DNA of 39,282 nt from Steroidobacteraceae bacterium (lineage in GTDB: Bacteria > Pseudomonadota > Gammaproteobacteria > Steroidobacterales > Steroidobacteraceae): assembly GCA_029266835.1 (NCBI GenBank), contig JAQSWD010000013.1, forward strand, positions 1 to 39,282, given 5' to 3'. Below, in pieces: positions 8,341 to 16,927 of the stretch. Each line of letters starts with the position of its first letter. Within the stretch, counting starts at the first letter, position 1. A program made the translations under genes and the position numbers. Below the pieces are notes generated by a model. It saw only the letters and a program-made list of their open reading frames with translations, was not told the origin of the DNA and did no database searches.

Positions 8341-8422
8341 GCGGAAGGGATACCAGTACAAGGACTTCGCGCGCTTCAGCGCTGCGGTAGGTCGATGCGT
8401 ACTGGAGGGTCTGGGCCTGCAT
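8294..8422 (-). CDS. ilv-leu operon leader peptide
   Basis: A 42-residue reading frame ending at TAA (8296-8294). Its C-terminal half reads VLVLVSLPLLLIGSTV, in which 11 of 16 residues are leucine, valine or isoleucine, followed by RDACSTR. Leucine codons are mostly CTT, CTA and CTC rather than the CTG favoured by neighbouring genes, which would sharpen sensitivity to charged tRNA. It overlaps the antiterminator strand exactly as leader peptides of ilv and leu operons do. The start is uncertain: the ATG at 8422 has no ribosome site and lies only about five bases after the predicted transcription start, so it may be read as a nearly leaderless message. A product of no function other than being translated is expected. 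Confidence 0.75.
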   Translation of the reverse strand: MQAQTLQYASTYRSAEAREVLVLVSLPLLLIGSTVRDACSTR

Positions 8423-8434
8423 ACAATGCGCAGG

Positions 8435-8464
8435 ATGACACCACGTGGCTTGATTCATTGTCAA
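8435..8464 (-). promoter_or_regulatory. Predicted promoter of the ilv-leu operon
   Basis: A perfect TTGACA (8464-8459, minus strand) is followed after 18 bp by TGTCAT (8440-8435), preceded by TGG as in extended -10 elements. Transcription would start near 8427. The -35 box overlaps TTGTCA read on the plus strand towards the aminopeptidase gene, so the divergent units may share promoter DNA. Confidence 0.5.
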
Positions 8465-8496
8465 CGCGTACCGCACTGATCCATTAAACTTTTTCC

Positions 8497-9840
8497 GTGA
8501 ATCACCTCCTCAGCGAATCCGATGCGCAGGGTGCCCGCCCGATCTGGCTGGTGGGCGAACAAGGGCTGCCTTCCTGGCTCGAGATGCAGCAAAAAGTCCT
8601 GCTGATACCGAGTTCCACGGGCGACGGCATCGCCGGAGTGGTGCTGGGCCTGGGCGCGACTCCGGACCTGACCGAACCCACGCTCTGGACTTCCGCCGGC
8701 CTGCCGGACCGGCTGCCGCCGGGTCGGTACCGTTTCGCGGGAAGTTTCAGCGCCGTTGGCGCCACCCAGCTCGCGCTGGGGTGGGAATACGGCGCCTACC
8801 GGTTTGCCCGCTACCGCAAGCCGCCGAGCGAATTGCCGTCACTGGTGGTTCCCGCGGGTACCGACCTCGAATACGTGCGCCTGGCCAGCCAGGCGCTGAG
8901 CGAGGCCCGCGACCTGATCAACACCCCCGCCAATGACCTGGGCCCGGCAGAACTGGGCGAGGCGGTGCAACGTCTGGCCCTGCAGCATGAAGCGGAGTGC
9001 CGGATCATTGTCGGTGAAGACCTGCTGCGGCAGAACTTTCCGCTCATCCACGAGGTGGGCAAAGGCAGCGCCCGCGAACCGCGGCTCATAGACATGCGCT
9101 GGGAGAAGCGGGGTGCGCCGCAGGTCACGCTGGTGGGCAAGGGCGTCTGTTTCGATACCGGCGGCCTGGATATCAAACCCTCCAGCGGCATGATCCTCAT
9201 GAAGAAGGACATGGGCGGCGCGGCACTCACGATCGCTCTGGCGCGCATGCTCATGGATGCCGACGCGCCCATCCAATTGCGATTGCTGATCCCCGCCGTG
9301 GAGAACAGCATCTCGGGGCGCTCGTATCGTCCCAGCGATGTGTTGCGCTCGCGCCAGGGCCTGACCGTCGAGATCGGCAATACCGATGCCGAAGGGCGCC
9401 TGGTGCTGGCCGATGCGCTGACCGAAGCGGACAGCGAACAACCGGACCTGTTGATCGACCTCGCCACACTTACCGGAGCGGCCCGAGTCGCGCTGGGTCC
9501 CGAACTACCCGCGTTCTTTTCAAGTCCGCCGGAGCTGGCAGAACAACTGCGCCAATTCGCTGAACGTGAAGCCGATCCGATGTGGCCAATGCCGCTGTGG
9601 CCCGGATACGACGAAGATCTCGGGAGCCGCATCGCCGACCTTAATAATGTGTCGGCGTCGCCGTTCGCTGGTTCGATCATCGGGGCACTGTTCCTGAAGC
9701 GATTCGTCACGCGCACGCGCAACTGGCTGCATGGCGATGTCTATGCCTGGAATCCGAAGGAGCGGCCGGGCCGGCCGCTGGGCGCCGAACCACACACCGT
9801 ACGCGCGCTGTACCGGATGATCCGGCAGCGCTTTGGTTAG
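8497..9840 (+). CDS. Leucyl aminopeptidase family (M17) metallopeptidase
   Basis: A 447-residue cytosolic M17 enzyme that removes N-terminal residues from peptides. The two-metal site is complete: Lys215 and Asp220 (GKGVCFDTGG), Asp238 (MKKDMGG), Asp297 and Glu299 (NTDAEGR). The catalytic Lys227 and Arg301 are also in place. The N-terminal 130 or so residues are the variable domain. The start is a GTG with no clear ribosome site and close to its likely promoter, so it may be leaderless. It is shorter than E. coli PepA (503) but near other M17 members. It is divergent from the ilv-leu operon and heads the unit with the MFS gene and ilvD, which suggests a link to amino acid supply. Confidence 0.93.
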   Translation: MNHLLSESDAQGARPIWLVGEQGLPSWLEMQQKVLLIPSSTGDGIAGVVLGLGATPDLTEPTLWTSAGLPDRLPPGRYRFAGSFSAVGATQLALGWEYGAYRFARYRKPPSELPSLVVPAGTDLEYVRLASQALSEARDLINTPANDLGPAELGEAVQRLALQHEAECRIIVGEDLLRQNFPLIHEVGKGSAREPRLIDMRWEKRGAPQVTLVGKGVCFDTGGLDIKPSSGMILMKKDMGGAALTIALARMLMDADAPIQLRLLIPAVENSISGRSYRPSDVLRSRQGLTVEIGNTDAEGRLVLADALTEADSEQPDLLIDLATLTGAARVALGPELPAFFSSPPELAEQLRQFAEREADPMWPMPLWPGYDEDLGSRIADLNNVSASPFAGSIIGALFLKRFVTRTRNWLHGDVYAWNPKERPGRPLGAEPHTVRALYRMIRQRFG

Positions 9841-9852
9841 AGGAGAGCGTTG

Positions 9853-11145
9853 ATGTTCCGGCGCGCGGGGCCGGTGGAATCGCCGACAGCGGAAGTGGCA
9901 TTCCGGCGCGAGATCGCACCCTGGACCTTGCTGGGCCTCACTCTGGGCCTGGTCGAGGGCGCCACGGCCGCGGTCCTCATCAAGAAGACCTTTGCCGATG
10001 CGGGTGACCCCTGGATGGTGAACCTTGCCGTCGCCTTCGTGAGCGGCGCACCGGCGTTGTCCAACGTGGTGAGTTTCGTCTGGGCGAACCTGGCGCATGG
10101 CCGCTCGCGCATCGGCCTCATGGTCGGGCTGCAGGCGGCATTCGCCATCCTCGTGGGGTTGTTGGGAGTGGCGCCGCGCGCGCTCGGCGGCCTGGCATTC
10201 GCCGTGGTTTCCATCCTGGTGGCCCGCGTGGTCTGGACCGGCCTGCTCACCGTTCGCGCCGCCGTCTGGAGCGCCAACTATCCACGCTCGGCGCTGGGCC
10301 GTTACACCGGCCGCATCGTCATCGTGAGTTCGCTGGCCGTGTCCGCCGCGGCCGCCCTGGCGGCCTGGACTCTGGACAAGGGTGCCTTCGATTCGCGCTG
10401 GTTGTTTGGCGGGGCCGCCGCGGCCGGATTGCTGGCGGCCTGGCTGTACCGCGCCGCGCGCGTGCGCCGGGAGTTCGCGTTGCTGGCCGAGGAGAATGCC
10501 GCGGTGGGGCGCAGCGAACCCTTCAGTGTGGGAATGCTGTTCGAGATCCTGAAAAAGGACCCGCATTTCCGCGAGTACATGTTCTGGATGGGCGTGTTTG
10601 GCGGCGGCAATCTCATGCTCACCTCGCAGCTGGTGGTGATCTTCAGCGAGCACTTGCATCTGTCGGCCAGTCTGCAGATCGCCTTGCTGTCGGTGGTGCC
10701 GCTGGGACTGCTGCCGCTATTCGTACCGTTCTGGGCGCGCATGTTCGACCAGGGCCACGTGGTGGAATACCGGGCGCGCCAGAGCTGGGTGCTGGTGGCC
10801 GCCGTCGCCGCGATCACACTGGGAGCCTGGCTGTATTCCATTCCGCTGCTGGGTTTCGGCTCACTCCTGCTGGCAGTCGCTTATGCGGGCGCCAACCTCG
10901 GGTGGAATCTCGGGCACAATGACTTCGCTTCGGTCGGACGCGCGCAGCACTACATGGGGGTTCACGTGACCCTCACGGGCGTGCGCGGCGCCATCGGACC
11001 CCCGGCGGGGATACTCATCTACCAGTGGCTCGAGTCGTTGCGGCCGGGCTCGGGGATCTATTCGCTGGTGTTGCCGTTGGCGCTGGTGACCGCCGGAGCA
11101 ATGGGTTTTTCGCACATGCGGCGCGTGATGCGCGGCCTTGGTTAG
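9853..11145 (+). CDS. MFS-like transporter
   Basis: A 430-residue integral membrane protein with roughly 11-12 hydrophobic segments and a polar stretch in the middle (about residues 200-240), as in two-bundle major facilitator proteins. Glycine- and alanine-rich helices and small basic loops support this. I chose the ATG at 9853, with AGGAG eight bases upstream, over the TTG immediately before it. It starts 12 bp after the aminopeptidase stop and ends 27 bp before ilvD, so all three are probably one transcript. The substrate is unknown; amino acid or peptide export is a guess from the neighbours. Confidence 0.75.
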   Translation: MFRRAGPVESPTAEVAFRREIAPWTLLGLTLGLVEGATAAVLIKKTFADAGDPWMVNLAVAFVSGAPALSNVVSFVWANLAHGRSRIGLMVGLQAAFAILVGLLGVAPRALGGLAFAVVSILVARVVWTGLLTVRAAVWSANYPRSALGRYTGRIVIVSSLAVSAAAALAAWTLDKGAFDSRWLFGGAAAAGLLAAWLYRAARVRREFALLAEENAAVGRSEPFSVGMLFEILKKDPHFREYMFWMGVFGGGNLMLTSQLVVIFSEHLHLSASLQIALLSVVPLGLLPLFVPFWARMFDQGHVVEYRARQSWVLVAAVAAITLGAWLYSIPLLGFGSLLLAVAYAGANLGWNLGHNDFASVGRAQHYMGVHVTLTGVRGAIGPPAGILIYQWLESLRPGSGIYSLVLPLALVTAGAMGFSHMRRVMRGLG

Positions 11146-11172
11146 TTAGAGATTCAGTCAGAGGGAAAGACG

Positions 11173-12855
11173 ATGAAGAAGAAGAGTGGGGCGGTGGATC
11201 AGCGCAAGTATTCCAAGCTGGTGGTCGATGGCGTCAAGCAGGCCGCGTCCCGCGCCATGCTGCGCGCCGTGGGATTCCAGGACGCGGACTTCGCCAAACC
11301 GCAGATCGGCGTAGCATCCACCTGGGCCAACCTCACGCCCTGCAATATGCACATCAACGACCTCGCGGCGGAATCCATCGCCGGCGTCGACGCCGCGGGT
11401 GGCAAGGGTGTGTTGTTCAACACCATCACGGTGTCCGACGGCATCTCCATGGGTTCGCCGGGCATGCGTTACTCGCTGGTGTCGCGTGAAGTCATCGCCG
11501 ACTCCATCGAGACGGTGGTTGGCGCTGAAGGCTTCGACGGCTTTGTTGCGATAGGCGGATGCGACAAGAACATGCCGGGTTGCGCCATGGCCATCGCGCG
11601 CCTCGATCGTCCCGCCGTGTTCGTCTATGGCGGCACCATCAAGCCCGGCCTCAAGCGCCGCGATATCGTGTCGGTGTTCGAAGCCGTGGGCGGGCACGCG
11701 GCGGGCCGCGTGTCGCAGGAAGAATTGCTGGACGTGGAACGCACCGCCATTCCGGGTCCCGGAAGCTGCGGCGGCATGTACACCGCCAACACCATGGCCT
11801 CAGCCATCGAAGCGTTGGGTCTGTCGTTGCCCAACAGTTCCGCGCAGGAAGCGGTGAGCAACTCCAAGCGCGATGATTGCAAACGCGCCGGCGCCGCGGT
11901 GGTCGAGCTCGTGAAGGCGGGCATCACACCGTCGCGCATCCTCACGAAGAAGGCTTTCGAGAACGCCATCGCTGTAACCATCGCGCTGGGCGGCAGTACC
12001 AACGCCGTGTTGCACCTGCTGGCCATCGCACATGCGGCCAAGGTCAGATTGGGACTACAGGATTTCACGCGCATCGGAAAGCGCATCCCCGTGTTGGCCG
12101 ACGTGCGTCCCAGTGGTCGTTATCTAATGTCGGAACTCGTTGCGATTGGTGGAATCCAGCCGCTGATGAAGAGGATGCTCGATGCGGGACTGCTGCATGG
12201 TGACTGCCTCACGGTCACGGGCCGCACGCTGGCCGAGAACCTCGCGAACGTCGCCGACTATCCCCCAGGACAGGACATCGTCAGACCTCTGGATCAACCC
12301 ATCAAGAAGGACAGTCACCTGGTGGTGATGTACGGCAACCTCGCGCCCGAAGGAGCGGTCGCGAAAATTTCCGGCAAGGAAGGACTGAGGTTCGCCGGCA
12401 GCGCGCGAGTGTTCGACGGAGAAGAGCGCGCGACCGCAGCGATCCTCGCGGGCAAGGTGAAGCCAGGAGATGTCGTGGTGATTCGCAATGAAGGTCCGCG
12501 TGGCGGTCCCGGCATGAGGGAAATGCTGAGTCCCACAGGCGCCATCATGGGGCGCGGACTCGGTGACAAAGTCGCGCTCATCACTGACGGAAGATTTTCC
12601 GGCGGGAGTCATGGGTTCGTGGTTGGACATATCTCTCCGGAAGCCGCGCTCGGTGGTCCCATCGGCCTACTTCGGGACGGTGATCGCATTGCGATTGACG
12701 CGGTGAAACGCACGCTGCAGATCGATGTGAGCGCAGCGGAATTGAAGCGCCGTCGCGCGAAGTGGAAGGCGCCGAAGCCTTACGCCACCAAGGGTGTGCT
12801 CGCGAAGTACGCGCGAAACGTGTCCAGCGCATCGCAGGGCGCAGTGACGGACTGA
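11173..12855 (+). CDS. ilvD: Dihydroxy-acid dehydratase
   Basis: A 560-residue iron-sulfur dehydratase that makes the 2-keto acid precursors of valine, leucine and isoleucine from the dihydroxy acids produced by IlvC. Cluster cysteines are visible at Cys57 (TPCNMH), Cys130 ([10 protein letters not shown]) and Cys199 ([10 protein letters not shown]). Lys132 of CDKNMPG matches the carbamylated metal-site lysine of the family. The C-terminal [19 protein letters not shown] block is also diagnostic. A close relative such as 6-phosphogluconate or sugar-acid dehydratase is possible in principle, but the TPCN and MYTANTMA motifs and the ilv setting favour IlvD. It is encoded opposite to and separate from the ilvC-leu operon. 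Confidence 0.95.
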   Translation: MKKKSGAVDQRKYSKLVVDGVKQAASRAMLRAVGFQDADFAKPQIGVASTWANLTPCNMHINDLAAESIAGVDAAGGKGVLFNTITVSDGISMGSPGMRYSLVSREVIADSIETVVGAEGFDGFVAIGGCDKNMPGCAMAIARLDRPAVFVYGGTIKPGLKRRDIVSVFEAVGGHAAGRVSQEELLDVERTAIPGPGSCGGMYTANTMASAIEALGLSLPNSSAQEAVSNSKRDDCKRAGAAVVELVKAGITPSRILTKKAFENAIAVTIALGGSTNAVLHLLAIAHAAKVRLGLQDFTRIGKRIPVLADVRPSGRYLMSELVAIGGIQPLMKRMLDAGLLHGDCLTVTGRTLAENLANVADYPPGQDIVRPLDQPIKKDSHLVVMYGNLAPEGAVAKISGKEGLRFAGSARVFDGEERATAAILAGKVKPGDVVVIRNEGPRGGPGMREMLSPTGAIMGRGLGDKVALITDGRFSGGSHGFVVGHISPEAALGGPIGLLRDGDRIAIDAVKRTLQIDVSAAELKRRRAKWKAPKPYATKGVLAKYARNVSSASQGAVTD

Positions 12856-13148
12856 CTGATCAAGTGAAGAGCGTTATGCAGAACCATTTTTCAAATAGAC
12901 TTGGTCAAACAGAGTTGTTGTCAGGTACTTCGGCTGCGGTTACAGTTCGTCGGCTTCGGACCGGCGCCGAAGCTACAAATCAAATTCCTATGAACACTTG
13001 CAAGGCCATGCCCTGGAAGAAGGGGCAGGCCGGGGGACGGAACGAACGAACGGTTGCACTGGTCGGAAAGCTTGGTTACTTTCCGCCACCCGTTTGATAC
13101 GCGCCGACTTTTTTTTCAATAGCTTTCACTCGCGAACCTCGGGAAAAC
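12856..13148 (+). other. Structured intergenic region between ilvD and tonB
   Basis: No credible gene is seen in these 293 bp. Three hairpins are visible: GCTTCGG/CCGAAGC (12953-12973), GGCC-TGCCC/GGGCA-GGCC with a one-base bulge (13004-13031), and CGGAAAG/CTTTCCG (13064-13085). None is directly followed by a T-run. An eight-T tract sits at 13109-13116, 23 bp after the last hairpin. A short GAAC repeat lies at about 13040. The region should hold the end of the ilvD transcript and the promoter of the tonB cluster, but I cannot place a convincing -35/-10 pair. Confidence 0.5.
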
Positions 13149-13778
13149 ATGCCCGCTTACGCTCAAGATTCAACTTTCTTTACTCGCCGCGGCATCGTCG
13201 TGGTGATCATCATTGGTCTGCACGTTCTTGCGGCATGGGCCCTGGCCTCTGGCCTGGCCCGCAAGGTCGTCGAAGTGTTGGCGCCGCCCATCGAGGCCGA
13301 CATCGTCGAAGAAGTTAAGCAGGAGGAAGAACCGCCACCGCCGCCGCCGCCCGAAATGGAGCGTCCGCCGGTAGAGGTGCCGCCTCCGGAAGTGGCCATC
13401 GAACTGCCGATGGAAACCACCACCACGGCCATCCAGGACGTGACTGACAAGCCGCCGCCGCCAGCTCCGCCGCCGCCGCCGCGTGTTGCGGGTACATCCG
13501 CCAAGATGAGGAGCGCGGCCGATCCAGATCGTTTCTATCCCCCGGGCGCAAAGCGTCGCGAGGAGCAGGGGTCACCTGTCGTGCAGGCTTGCGTCGGTCC
13601 GAACGGCCGTCTGCTGCGCGATCCGGTGGTTGCCGAAACGTCGGGTTATCCCGAGCTTGATCAGGCTGCGGTGCAAGTGGCCAAGAACAGCCGCTATACC
13701 GCTGCCACGGACAATGGTGCGGCCATGGACGAGTCCTGCATCAAGTTCAAGGTCAAGTTCGTTATCAAGAGCGAATAA
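13149..13778 (+). CDS. tonB: Energy transducer TonB
   Basis: A 209-residue inner-membrane protein that carries proton-motive energy from ExbB/ExbD to outer-membrane receptors. It has a short cytoplasmic start and one transmembrane anchor (about residues 14-37) with a histidine in the helix (GLHVLAAWAL), as is typical. A proline/glutamate-rich periplasmic spacer follows (about 58-115, EEPPPPPPPEMERPPVEVPP and later PPPPAPPPPP). The C-terminal TonB domain (about 125-209) includes a YPPGAKRREEQG..V start and YPELDQAA. It leads the exbB-exbD-exbD cluster. No ribosome site better than GGGA was found before the ATG. Confidence 0.93.
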   Translation: MPAYAQDSTFFTRRGIVVVIIIGLHVLAAWALASGLARKVVEVLAPPIEADIVEEVKQEEEPPPPPPPEMERPPVEVPPPEVAIELPMETTTTAIQDVTDKPPPPAPPPPPRVAGTSAKMRSAADPDRFYPPGAKRREEQGSPVVQACVGPNGRLLRDPVVAETSGYPELDQAAVQVAKNSRYTAATDNGAAMDESCIKFKVKFVIKSE

Positions 13779-13793
13779 CTATTCACGGTGAGG

Positions 13794-13822
13794 CGGCGCT
13801 AGGGGCGCCGTTTCGCATTTTT
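13794..13822 (+). terminator. Terminator-like hairpin between tonB and exbB
   Basis: CGGCGC (13794-13799) and GCGCCG (13805-13810) form a 6-bp GC-only stem with a 5-base loop, followed by a T-rich run TTTCGCATTTTT. It lies in the 59-bp gap before exbB, so it may reduce read-through or set mRNA ends rather than end the operon. Confidence 0.5.
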
Positions 13823-13837
13823 GTAATCGAGGAAATC

Positions 13838-14557
13838 ATGCAAAACGCTGCTGCTGACGCTGTTGTTGTCCACAATCCATACGGCATCGAAGCCCTCTGG
13901 GGCCAAGGTGACGCCGTGGCGCGTGGCACCCTGATCATTCTGTTGGTCATGTCCGCTGTCTCTTGGTACATCATCTTCACCAAGCTCTGGGATCAGCGCC
14001 GTCTGAAGCAGGGTGCCAAGGTGGTCGAGAAGCAATTCTGGAGCTCCGGTTCCCTTAAGGAAGCCGTGGACCGCCTGCCGAAGGACAACGACTTCCGCGC
14101 CGTCGCCGAAGATGGCCTGCGCGCTTCCGCGCACCATGAAGGTCGCCTGACGGACCGCATCGACCTGCACGAGTGGGTGACGATGTCCCTGCAGCGTTCG
14201 GTCGACTCCGTGAACAGCAAGATGAGCAATGGCCTCGCGTTCCTCGCGACCGTGGGTTCCACCGCTCCCTTCGTCGGTCTGTTCGGCACGGTGTGGGGCA
14301 TTCTGAACGCCCTCGTGTCCATCGGCGTGTCGGGCCAGGCGTCCATCGACAAGGTGGCCGGTCCCGTCGGTGAAGCTCTGATCATGACGGCGCTGGGCCT
14401 CGCGGTCGCCGTGCCGGCGGTCATGGGCTACAACTGGCTGCTGCGTCGTAACAAGACGATCAGCGAGAGCCTCCGCAATTTCGCCTCTGACCTGCATGCC
14501 TACCTCGTCGGTGGCGCGCGCGTGGCGCAGGGCCCCGTTGCTGGCGTGAAGAAATAA
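13838..14557 (+). CDS. exbB: MotA/TolQ/ExbB proton channel family protein
   Basis: A 239-residue inner-membrane channel subunit that, with ExbD, uses the proton gradient to drive TonB. Three hydrophobic segments are visible: about residues 29-50 (TLIILLVMSAVSWYIIF), about 130-155 (GLAFLATVGSTAPFVGLFGTV) and about 172-195 (ALIMTALGLAVAVPAVMGY). The second and third carry the conserved small and polar residues of the family. A long cytoplasmic loop lies between the first two. A GAGGAA ribosome site precedes the ATG. The tonB and exbD neighbours point to ExbB rather than TolQ or MotA. Confidence 0.93.
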   Translation: MQNAAADAVVVHNPYGIEALWGQGDAVARGTLIILLVMSAVSWYIIFTKLWDQRRLKQGAKVVEKQFWSSGSLKEAVDRLPKDNDFRAVAEDGLRASAHHEGRLTDRIDLHEWVTMSLQRSVDSVNSKMSNGLAFLATVGSTAPFVGLFGTVWGILNALVSIGVSGQASIDKVAGPVGEALIMTALGLAVAVPAVMGYNWLLRRNKTISESLRNFASDLHAYLVGGARVAQGPVAGVKK

Positions 14558-14604
14558 ACCCCGGACCTCCGCGGTTTACGTTTCACGATAAGAGGTAACG
14601 CGTC

Positions 14605-15048
14605 ATGGCAATGAGTGTGGGCCCGGCTGACGAAGATGAAGCCAGCGCCATTTCGGAAATCAACACCACGCCGTTGGTGGACATCATGCTGGTGCTGCTG
14701 ATCATCTTTCTGATCACGGTGCCCGTGATCCAGAAGATGGCCAACGTCGAGATCCCGAAGGCGGTGAACCAGCCGACTCAGACCAAGCCTGAGAACATCA
14801 CCATCTCGGTTGATGCCAAAGGCCAGGTCTACTGGAACGCCAGCGCGGTCACTGACCGGCAGGTGTTCTTCCAGAAAATCGTGGCCGAGGCTCGCAAGAC
14901 GCCTCAGCCCGAGTTTCACATCCGCGGCGACGTTGCCGCGCGTTGGGAAGGCGTGGGTCGCGTGATCAACAACCTGCAGCGTGGCGGCATCGTGAAAGTC
15001 GCGTTCATCACTGAGCCGGACCGCGGAAGCATCCGCGTTACCCGCTGA
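14605..15048 (+). CDS. exbD: ExbD/TolR biopolymer transport protein, copy 1
   Basis: A 147-residue protein with one N-terminal transmembrane helix (about residues 24-43) and a periplasmic C-terminal domain. The essential proton-carrying aspartate is Asp26 in TTPLVDIMLVLLIIFL. An AGAGGT ribosome site precedes the ATG. Its first bases (ATGGCAATGAGTGTGGGC) nearly match those of the next gene, showing that the two exbD copies arose by duplication. It would sit in the ExbB pentamer as part of the TonB motor. Confidence 0.93.
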   Translation: MAMSVGPADEDEASAISEINTTPLVDIMLVLLIIFLITVPVIQKMANVEIPKAVNQPTQTKPENITISVDAKGQVYWNASAVTDRQVFFQKIVAEARKTPQPEFHIRGDVAARWEGVGRVINNLQRGGIVKVAFITEPDRGSIRVTR

Positions 15049-15065
15049 GCAAGAGGTAGCTTTTC

Positions 15066-15503
15066 ATGTCAATGAGTGTGGGCACTTCTGAAGCCGGCGC
15101 ACCGATGATGGAGATCAACACGACTCCTCTCATCGACGTGATGCTGGTGCTCATCATCGTGCTGATCATGTCGATCCCGGTGATGACGCATAACACCAAG
15201 CTCGACATGCCGCAGACCAACAACCCGCCGCCGCCGGTCCGTCCGGAGGTCATTCAGATCGACATCGATTTCGATGGCACGATCGTCTGGAATGGCACGG
15301 TGGTGTCGGGTATTCCACAGCTCGAGTCGTTCTTCCGTTCCGCTCGGCAGGGAGCCGAAGCCGGTGGACGTCCGCAGCCGGAAATTCACCTTCGCCCTGA
15401 TCGGCGTTCGCGATATGAAACCACGGCTCTCGTGATGGCCGCGGCGCAGCGTAATCGCATGCAGAAAATGGGCTTCGTGAATACCGCGGAGTTCAGGGAC
15501 TAA
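15066..15503 (+). CDS. exbD: ExbD/TolR biopolymer transport protein, copy 2
   Basis: A 145-residue paralogue of the preceding ExbD. It has the same layout, with the motor aspartate at Asp24 (TTPLIDVMLVLIIVLI) in the single membrane helix. A proline run (NNPPPPVRPE) marks the start of the periplasmic part, which copy 1 lacks. It starts 17 bp after copy 1 with its own AGAGGT site, so the two are tightly co-expressed. Paired exbD genes after tonB-exbB are known from Xanthomonas, where the second copy is dispensable for iron uptake but needed in some other processes; transfer of that to this organism is inference. Confidence 0.92.
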   Translation: MSMSVGTSEAGAPMMEINTTPLIDVMLVLIIVLIMSIPVMTHNTKLDMPQTNNPPPPVRPEVIQIDIDFDGTIVWNGTVVSGIPQLESFFRSARQGAEAGGRPQPEIHLRPDRRSRYETTALVMAAAQRNRMQKMGFVNTAEFRD

Positions 15504-15590
15504 CGCAAGCTGCTGAAATTGATCAGAAACTTTCCGCCTTGAGGCGCATCCAACTGATTGGGTGTTTCGACGGTGGGCAATGTACTAAAC

Positions 15591-15619
15591 GAGCCGCGGC
15601 CCTTCTGGTCCCGCGGCTC
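15591..15619 (+). terminator. Hairpin just upstream of the first repeat-protein gene
   Basis: GAGCCGCGG (15591-15599) and CCGCGGCTC (15611-15619) make a perfect 9-bp stem with an 11-base loop. CTTTGT follows, then the AAGGAG ribosome site (15626-15631) of the next gene. The T-run is weak, so partial termination or an mRNA-end stabiliser is as likely as a full terminator. Confidence 0.5.
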
Positions 15620-15639
15620 CTTTGTAAGGAGCGTCGGAA

Positions 15640-16884
15640 GTGTCAAAACGATGGGGACCCTCGGCTGCCAATGCAGCAATCGCCGCCTTTGCCGTTCTCG
15701 GCCTGGGTTTTGCCAATTCCGCGGCCGCACAGGCGCCGGAATGCAGTGGCAAGAACGCCCAGATCTCCAAGTCCATCAAGAAGCCGATGTCAGCAGCTTT
15801 CGATGCGGTGAAGGCTCAGAACTGGCCCGAGGTCTTCAACCAGGTGGCGATCGCGCAGGCTGATGCCAAGCCCAAGAACATGTACGACGAGTTCTGGATC
15901 CACAAGCTTCTCGGCAGCGCGAACGCGGGCCAGAAAAAGTACGCGGAAGCCGGTGCGGAACTCGAACTGATCGCGGATTCCCCGTGCCTCTCCGACGAGG
16001 ACCGCCTGGACAACGTGAAGCTGCTCACGCAGGTGTACTACCAGGTCGACAACTATCCCAAGGTCATCGAGTACGGCAATCGTGCTCTCAAGACGGGAGC
16101 TCCGCCGGATTTCGGGTTGTATGTCGGGCAGGCCTACTACCTGAGCAACGACTTTCAGAACGCCGCCAAGACGATGAAAGAAGTGGTGGCGAGCCTCGAG
16201 AGCCAAGGCAAGCCTCCGGGTGAACAGAACCTGCGCATCATCCACGGTGCTTGCGCGCAACTCGAAGACAAGGCCTGCGTCGCCGAGCAAGGCGAAAAGC
16301 TGGTCAAGCACTACCCCAAGCCCGAGTACTGGCAGAACGTGGTGGTCTCGATGATGCGTTCCGACGCCACGGACAATCAGATGCTCAATGTCATGCGCCT
16401 GGCCATGCAGGTGGGTGCCATGACCACCTCCGACCAGTTCATCGAAATGGCCGAGATTGCCCTGAATGCCGGCTTGCCGGGTGAGGCCATCACGGCCATC
16501 GATGCCGGCAAGGCCAAAGACGTCTTCAAGGACGGGCGCAAGGCCGACGTCGAGAAGATGCTGGAGCGCGCCAAGGCGGCCGCCGACACGGACAAAAAGT
16601 CGCTGGCCCAGCAGGAGACCGCGGCCAAGGCCAATGCCCAGGGCAATGCCGACGTGAAGCTCGGCGCCGCCTACCTCAGCTACGGTGAGTCGGCCAAGGC
16701 CATCGAAGTACTGAGCCGCGGCATCAGCAAGGGCGGCGTGCGCAACCCTGATGAGGCGGGAATTTTGCTCGGCATCGCCTATTTGAAGGCGGGTAACAAG
16801 CCCGAGGCCGCCAAAGCGTTCCAGACTGTGAACAAGGACCCGACACTGACGAAGGTTGCGAAGCTCTGGCTTCTCAACACGTGA
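15640..16884 (+). CDS. Secreted tetratricopeptide-like repeat protein, copy 1
   Basis: A 414-residue protein with an N-terminal signal peptide (about 30 residues, hydrophobic core AAIAAFAVLGLGFANS, cleavage near SAAAQA). The mature part is helical with TPR-like units, for example about residues 85-110, 130-160 and 340-400 (YGESAKAIEVLSRGI, then DEAGILLGIAYLKAGN). The start is GTG at 15640 with AAGGAG eight bases upstream. The function is not established; a periplasmic partner of the TonB-ExbBD motor is inferred from position. It is a clear paralogue of the next gene: both share YPKPxYWQN, NPDEAGILLGIA and the ending AKLWLLNT. Confidence 0.82.
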   Translation: MSKRWGPSAANAAIAAFAVLGLGFANSAAAQAPECSGKNAQISKSIKKPMSAAFDAVKAQNWPEVFNQVAIAQADAKPKNMYDEFWIHKLLGSANAGQKKYAEAGAELELIADSPCLSDEDRLDNVKLLTQVYYQVDNYPKVIEYGNRALKTGAPPDFGLYVGQAYYLSNDFQNAAKTMKEVVASLESQGKPPGEQNLRIIHGACAQLEDKACVAEQGEKLVKHYPKPEYWQNVVVSMMRSDATDNQMLNVMRLAMQVGAMTTSDQFIEMAEIALNAGLPGEAITAIDAGKAKDVFKDGRKADVEKMLERAKAAADTDKKSLAQQETAAKANAQGNADVKLGAAYLSYGESAKAIEVLSRGISKGGVRNPDEAGILLGIAYLKAGNKPEAAKAFQTVNKDPTLTKVAKLWLLNT

Positions 16885-16927
16885 AGGGACCCGACCCACG
16901 GAATGTTGCGGAGTATCAGTCAGTACC

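Noticed and set aside
12762..13097. A 111-codon frame after ilvD
   Set aside because: It begins inside ilvD in another frame and has no ribosome site or domain; the region looks non-coding.
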